From Acidobacteriota bacterium (lineage in GTDB: Bacteria; Acidobacteriota; Thermoanaerobaculia; Multivoradales; JAHEKO01), in the NCBI GenBank assembly GCA_024638355.1, contig JAHEKO010000004.1, positions 1-10,144 on the forward strand: a stretch of 10,144 bases of DNA, read 5' to 3'. Shown piece by piece: positions 6,185 through 10,144 of the stretch; the stretch's first letter is position 1; every line of letters starts with the position of its first letter. The notes beneath the pieces were generated by a model. It did not search any database, was not told the origin of the DNA, and was given only the letters and a program-made list of their open reading frames with translations. The position numbers and the translations under genes were made by a program.

Positions 6185-8372
6185 CGAGGCGGTAATAGAC
6201 CGGCGACGGGGTGAGCACGACGTTGCTTCCCGCTGGCGCGGCCAGCTCGCGGCCGTCGCGGGCCGTCGCGGCGACCGCCGCACGCGGCAGGCTCGCATCC
6301 ACCCGCTCCCCGACGCTCCAGCCGACGACGAGCTCGTCGCCGCTTCGCTCGAAGAGATAGAGGTGCGCGCCGCCCTCCGCCGTGAGCGGCCGCACAAAGC
6401 GGCTGCCCTCCAGCTCCCGCGCCATCGTCTCGAGAGCCGCGAAGGCGGGGCGGCGGCGCAGCGAGAGGCTGTCGCCCGGCGACACCAACCCGTAGCCGCG
6501 CGCGATCAGCTGCCACCAGTAGACCCGCTCGGCACAGCCGGTTGCGAGGGTCAGCAGGTAGTAGCGCACCAGATAGTCGGCCTGGCTCTCCTCGTCGACC
6601 GAGACCTTGCGGCCGGCCGGCGAATGCGGGCCTTCGCGCAGCGGCCAGTTGACCTCGGTCACCCAGCTCCGCGGTTCGCAGTTACGGCTGGTGCCGGCGA
6701 TGGCGTGCATGAGCAGGAGCTTGCCGACGGTGTCGAAGCCGAGCTGGGTGTTCTCGGGCGCGCCCCGGCGGTCGACGTAGAGCAGGTGGGCGGCGGCATC
6801 GAAGCGCACGCCCCTGTGCGGCAGGTTGAGCAGGCCGAGAGTGGCGTGGGGCTCGAAGTCGATGACCGCGGGGCCGAGAAGCGTGACCTTGCCCGCGCGG
6901 CGCAGCACCTCGGCGGCGGCGGCGGCAAGCGCCAGATACTCATCGTACCTCCACACGCCCCACTTCGACCGGTTGACCGCCTGGCCGATCTGAAACGAAG
7001 AGCCGTAGGGCACGAACTGCTCGGCGAGCCTCTCTATCGAGTCGCGCCAGAGCTCCGGGTCGCGCACCAGCTCGCGGCTCTGCGGCAGCGAGAAGGCGAG
7101 GTCGTAGCCCCGCGCGGCGAGCTCCCGTGCCAGCTCGAGCTCCTCGCCGTGCTCCCGCTGCCAGGGATGCAGCCGCAGCAGCACGTGCCGCACGCCCAGG
7201 CGGTCGAGCAGCCCGAGCTGAGCCGACGGATCGGCCGACCAGGGTCTGAGGGCGACGCCGACGCCGGCCCAGGGTCGCGGCTCGCGATAGAGCTCGCGGC
7301 GCAGCCGGCGGTAGCGCTTCCAGGCGCGACCGACAGCCGGCACCCCGTGGCGCGCGACCCGGAAATGGATGCCCAGATCGGCGAGCCGGTGCTTCGACTT
7401 CTCGATCGCGCTCGCGTGTTGATGCGGCTGGTCCGACAGGTGATCCCAGACGATCTTGTCGCGGCTCGAGACGCCGCTCGGCGCCTCCGGAATGTGCACG
7501 TGGGCGCGACGCGGCCCGAGCGCTCCGAACAGCGAGCGGACCGGCGCCTGCACGTGGTTCTTGAACCAGTGCCGAGCGAGGAAGGTGCGCGCGAGGAGCC
7601 CGAACAGCTGCGACTTGATCGAGTACCGACCCTGCGCCGATCCCCAGTAGCCGCCGAGAAAGGCGGCCCGCAGGTTCGGCCAGACGACGGGCAGCCGCGA
7701 GAGGTCGCGAGTCCGCCGCCAGACTCCGAGCGATACGTCGAGGCGCGCCCGATTGAGGTCGACGATCTCGAAGCCGGCCAGCTCGCCATCCTCGTAGCGC
7801 ACGAGCACGTTTCCGATCGAGATGTCGCGATGCCAGACGCCCGCGTCGTGCAGCGAGCGCAGGTAGCGGCCGAGCGCCGCGAACAGGCGCGGCGGGTCGA
7901 CCTGCGGAAAGCGGTCATCCTCTTCACCGGCCTTGAGCGCTCGAATGAGATAGCGCAGCTCGAAACAGCCGTCGACCCGGCGCGAGATGTAGAAGGAGGG
8001 ACCTTCCCGCTCCGTCGATTCGACCCAGAAGAGCGGCCGCGGCGTGCCGACGCCCGCCTCCACCAGGCGCACGGCGGCGCGCCAGCTGCTCTCGGCCTTG
8101 CTCCCCCGCACGCGCCGTCGCAGGCGCGCGCGCGGTCCCTGATTCCGGAACTGCTTGACCACCGCCTCCACTCGCCCATCGCGCGTACGCAGGTCGGTGG
8201 CATAGAGGTAGTTGCGGCCCCAGTGAAGCGTCTCGCTGGCGGAGGCCGGATCGGTCAGCCTCCGGACCTCACGCTCAAGGTCGGCCAGGTCGAGACCGGC
8301 GTCGCGCTCGCCGTAGCAGGCGGCGAGCTCGAAGCGCTTCCACTCAGGAGTCGCCGAACTTGTAGCGTTCAT
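6174..8372 (-). CDS. WaaP/InaA-like kinase fused to a glycoside-hydrolase-like domain (732 aa)
   Basis: Two unrelated enzyme folds in one chain. About 40-290 resemble the lipopolysaccharide kinase family (WaaP, KdkA, InaA), which phosphorylates core sugars. Visible kinase landmarks are Lys73 (VVKQF), Glu94 in SKAESSWRAA, the catalytic loop WHRDISIGNVLV with H181-R-D183 and Asn188, and the metal-binding D205-L-N. All key kinase residues are present. About 365-640 look like a clan GH-A TIM barrel: FQIGQAVNRSKWG (460-472), HLLYVDRRGAPE (529-540) and WVTEVNWPL (570-578), where E573 fits the nucleophile. The acid/base Asn-Glu pair expected after FQIG is Q464-A465, so normal hydrolysis is doubtful. 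Residues from about 650 may form a closing beta-domain. No signal peptide or membrane segment is seen, so it is probably cytoplasmic. The ATG lies inside the end of rng (29-bp overlap) with no clear ribosome binding site, suggesting coupled translation. The substrate is unknown; an envelope glycan is a guess from context. Confidence 0.8.
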   Translation of the reverse strand: MNATSSATPEWKRFELAACYGERDAGLDLADLEREVRRLTDPASASETLHWGRNYLYATDLRTRDGRVEAVVKQFRNQGPRARLRRRVRGSKAESSWRAAVRLVEAGVGTPRPLFWVESTEREGPSFYISRRVDGCFELRYLIRALKAGEEDDRFPQVDPPRLFAALGRYLRSLHDAGVWHRDISIGNVLVRYEDGELAGFEIVDLNRARLDVSLGVWRRTRDLSRLPVVWPNLRAAFLGGYWGSAQGRYSIKSQLFGLLARTFLARHWFKNHVQAPVRSLFGALGPRRAHVHIPEAPSGVSSRDKIVWDHLSDQPHQHASAIEKSKHRLADLGIHFRVARHGVPAVGRAWKRYRRLRRELYREPRPWAGVGVALRPWSADPSAQLGLLDRLGVRHVLLRLHPWQREHGEELELARELAARGYDLAFSLPQSRELVRDPELWRDSIERLAEQFVPYGSSFQIGQAVNRSKWGVWRYDEYLALAAAAAEVLRRAGKVTLLGPAVIDFEPHATLGLLNLPHRGVRFDAAAHLLYVDRRGAPENTQLGFDTVGKLLLMHAIAGTSRNCEPRSWVTEVNWPLREGPHSPAGRKVSVDEESQADYLVRYYLLTLATGCAERVYWWQLIARGYGLVSPGDSLSLRRRPAFAALETMARELEGSRFVRPLTAEGGAHLYLFERSGDELVVGWSVGERVDASLPRAAVAATARDGRELAAPAGSNVVLTPSPVYYRLEPA

Positions 8373-9831
8373 GGTGGAGGCCGGGGTCGGCCTGCAACGA
8401 GACGCGCGCGCCGAGGGCCTCTTCCAGCTCCCGAACGACCTCCTTGTAGTCCGAGCGCAGCGCGTCGCAAATCTCGGGGTGGGCGGTGATCAGGGCTCCG
8501 CGCCCCTGGTAGTGCTCGAGTCGCCGCAACAGATCGTGCTTGATGCCGAGGCAGATCGTCGAGATCGCCCGCACGCGGCCGCGGCCGTCGCAGTAGGGAC
8601 AGGGGCGGGTCAGCAGGCTGAGCAGATTGGAGCGGCTGCGCTTGCGGGTCAGCTCGACGAGGCCGAAGTCGGAGGGCGGCAGGACCTGGTTCTTCGCGCG
8701 ATCCTTCTTCAGCTCCTCCTGCAGCGCTTCGAAGACACGGTCGCGGTTCTCCTGCACCGTCATGTCGATGAAGTCGACGACGATGATGCCGCTCAGGTCA
8801 CGCAGGCGAATCTGGCGCACGATCTCCTGAGCCGCCTCGAGGTTGGTCGCCAGCACCGTCTCTTCGAGGCTCGTCTTGCCGACGAAGCGGCCGGTGTTGA
8901 CGTCGATGGCGACGAGCGCCTCGGTCTGGTTGATCACGATGTAGCCGCCCGACTTGAGCCAGACCCGGCTCTTGAGCGCCGCCTCGATCTCCGACTCGAC
9001 ACCGAAGTGCTCGAACAGCCGCCCCCGGTCTTCGGTCAGCTCGATGCGGCCCGCCAGCTCGGGCTCGACCTCGCGGGCGAAGGCCACCGCGCGATCGTAG
9101 GTGTGCTCGTCGTCGATCAGCACCTGATCGAACTGGCGGTCGAGGCGATCGCGGATGACGCGCAGCGCGAGGTCGTGATCCTGATGCAGCAACGTCGGCG
9201 AGCTCGACTTGGCGGCGCGCTCCTCGATGGCCGTCCACAGCCCGGTCAGATAGGCGATGTCGCCGCGGAAGTCCTCGGCCCCCTTGCCCTCGCCGGCGGT
9301 CCTCACGATCAACCCCCGGCTGTCGCGCCGCAGCTCTTCGAGAATGGCGCGCAGCCGATCGCGCTCTTCCGGGTCGCGAATCCGCCGTGAGACGCCGAGG
9401 CTCGGCACGGTCGGCAGCAGGACGACGTAGCGGCCCGGAAGCGTGACCTCGGTGCTGATCCGCGCGCCCTTGTTGGGGAGCGGCGCCTTGACCGTCTGAA
9501 CGATCAGCTCCTGGCCCGGCTCCAGCAGATCCTCGATCGGCCTGATCTCCTGGGGCGGGAACTCGCCCGTCTGTGGATCGGCCTCGGAGAGCTCGTCGAG
9601 GCTCGCCAGCGTGTCGCGCACGTCGCCCGCGTAGAGAAACGCGTCGCGCTTGAGCCCGATGTCGACGAACGCCGCCTGCATGCCGGGCAGGATTCTCGAT
9701 ACCCGGCCCTGGTAGACGTTGCCCACCACCCCGCGGTCGGTGTGATGCTCGAGATAGATCTCGCTCGGGCGGCCGTCCTCCAGCACGGCGACCCGCGTCT
9801 GATGAACGTCGCTCTCGACCAGCAGTTTCAC
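8344..9831 (-). CDS. rng: Ribonuclease G (RNase E/G family), 495 aa
   Basis: Endoribonuclease that cuts AU-rich single-stranded RNA and in E. coli matures the 16S rRNA 5' end. The frame stays open upstream to 10137, but the part before 9832 overlaps rodA and is meaningless; I place the start at the GTG at 9831, giving M-K-L-L-V-E-S, typical for the family and close to the 489 aa of E. coli RNase G. An S1 domain starts at about residue 37 (GNVYQGRVSRILPGMQAAF). The DNase I-like catalytic domain has both metal-binding aspartates: D310 in AIDVNTG and D353 in VVDFIDM. The zinc-link cysteines are C411 and C414 (CPYC, followed by DGRGR). It lacks the long C-terminal degradosome tail of RNase E. It follows rodA by 14 bp and its last codons overlap the kinase-fusion gene. 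No strong ribosome binding site precedes the GTG, so coupling to rodA is likely. Confidence is high. Confidence 0.95.
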   Translation of the reverse strand: MKLLVESDVHQTRVAVLEDGRPSEIYLEHHTDRGVVGNVYQGRVSRILPGMQAAFVDIGLKRDAFLYAGDVRDTLASLDELSEADPQTGEFPPQEIRPIEDLLEPGQELIVQTVKAPLPNKGARISTEVTLPGRYVVLLPTVPSLGVSRRIRDPEERDRLRAILEELRRDSRGLIVRTAGEGKGAEDFRGDIAYLTGLWTAIEERAAKSSSPTLLHQDHDLALRVIRDRLDRQFDQVLIDDEHTYDRAVAFAREVEPELAGRIELTEDRGRLFEHFGVESEIEAALKSRVWLKSGGYIVINQTEALVAIDVNTGRFVGKTSLEETVLATNLEAAQEIVRQIRLRDLSGIIVVDFIDMTVQENRDRVFEALQEELKKDRAKNQVLPPSDFGLVELTRKRSRSNLLSLLTRPCPYCDGRGRVRAISTICLGIKHDLLRRLEHYQGRGALITAHPEICDALRSDYKEVVRELEEALGARVSLQADPGLHHERYKFGDS

Positions 9832-9845
9832 GTCGATCCGGGGCT

Positions 9846-10144
9846 CTATCGGTTCACGTAGCGGCGGAAGTCGATACCGAGGATCACGCCGGTGGCGAAG
9901 AAGTTCGCCAGCGTGAAGGAGCCGCCATAGGAGAGGAAGGGTAGCGGAATGCCGGTGATCGGCAACAGGCCGACCACCATCGCGGTGTTGTAGAGAACGT
10001 GGAACGCGAATCCCGACAGCAGACCGATCACCAGCAGCATCGCCTTGCGATCGCGCGAGCGCAGCGCCACGGCGACGCCGTTGCGCACGTAGAGCACGTA
10101 GAGCATCAGCACCACGGCCACGCCCAGAAAGCCCCACTCCTCCG
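9846..10144 (-). CDS. rodA: Rod shape-determining protein RodA, C-terminal 98 residues
   Basis: SEDS-family peptidoglycan glycosyltransferase of the elongasome; an inner-membrane protein that works with a class B penicillin-binding protein. Only the 3' end is in the window and the frame is open to the edge, so an apparent GTG start at 10121 is internal. The fragment starts at the family motif EEWGFLG, continues through hydrophobic membrane segments (GVAVVLMLYVLYV, then MLLVIGLLSGFAF), and has the strongly conserved MVVGLLPITGIPLPFLSYGG loop followed by a last membrane helix. FtsW shares this loop, but the short C-terminal tail and the rng neighbour favour RodA. The stop is 14 bp before the rng start, as in the mre-rodA-rng type clusters of several phyla. 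Confidence 0.92.
   Translation of the reverse strand, partial: EEWGFLGVAVVLMLYVLYVRNGVAVALRSRDRKAMLLVIGLLSGFAFHVLYNTAMVVGLLPITGIPLPFLSYGGSFTLANFFATGVILGIDFRRYVNR

Noticed and set aside
6363..8489. A 708-codon open frame on the plus strand opposite the kinase fusion
   Set aside because: Low-complexity Arg/Ala-rich shadow translation without domains, and it runs into rng. The minus-strand frame has intact kinase motifs.
9832..10137. N-terminal extension of rng upstream of the GTG at 9831
   Set aside because: The extension translates rodA in the wrong frame and is Arg-rich without similarity to RNase G; the family N terminus M-K-L-L-V-E-S starts exactly at the GTG.
1..10144. A defence system, CRISPR array, prophage or transposon
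   Set aside because: No repeat array, transposase, integrase, terminal repeats or nuclease/defence domains were found, and gene composition looks uniform across the window.

Overview
The window is GC-rich, Gram-negative-type chromosomal DNA with six protein genes and almost no spacer sequence. Third-position GC is so strong that several genes have long open frames on the opposite strand; these are shadows. The exported proteins (one Sec signal peptide, one twin-arginine signal), the WaaP/InaA-type kinase and the rodA-rng gene pair suggest a diderm bacterium. The mix of a PQQ-like propeller protein, two-subunit molybdenum hydroxylases and rodA-rng would fit an Acidobacteriota-like lineage, but that taxonomic guess is inference from recall. 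No RNA genes, CRISPR arrays, insertion sequences or other signs of mobility were seen.

Layout: (1) 1-998 (+) is the 3' part of a GAF-GGDEF diguanylate cyclase gene. (2) Convergent with it, 1056-3395 (-) encodes an exported PQQ-like beta-propeller fused to an enterochelin-esterase-like module whose nucleophile and histidine positions look substituted. (3) A 133-bp divergent promoter region follows (3396-3528). (4) 3529-4017 and 4017-6146 (+) form a one-base-overlapping operon for a two-subunit xanthine dehydrogenase-family (IorA/IorB-type) molybdenum hydroxylase: a [2Fe-2S] subunit and a Tat-exported molybdopterin subunit with its catalytic Glu. (5) Convergent with that, 6174-8372 (-) encodes a WaaP/InaA-like kinase fused to a glycoside-hydrolase-like domain. 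(6) It lies downstream of, and overlaps, rng (8344-9831, -), which itself follows the 3' end of rodA (9846-window end, -).

How the genes may work together: rodA, rng and the kinase/glycosidase-like gene form one tightly packed minus-strand transcription unit with a cell-envelope theme. The propeller/esterase-like protein and the molybdenum hydroxylase are divergently transcribed from a shared short region and are both predicted outside the cytoplasm, so they may be co-regulated or act together; their substrates cannot be read from the sequence. The points most worth a second look are the two multidomain fusions, each carrying a classical enzyme fold in which recognised catalytic residues appear replaced, and a probable leaderless start for the molybdenum hydroxylase operon.
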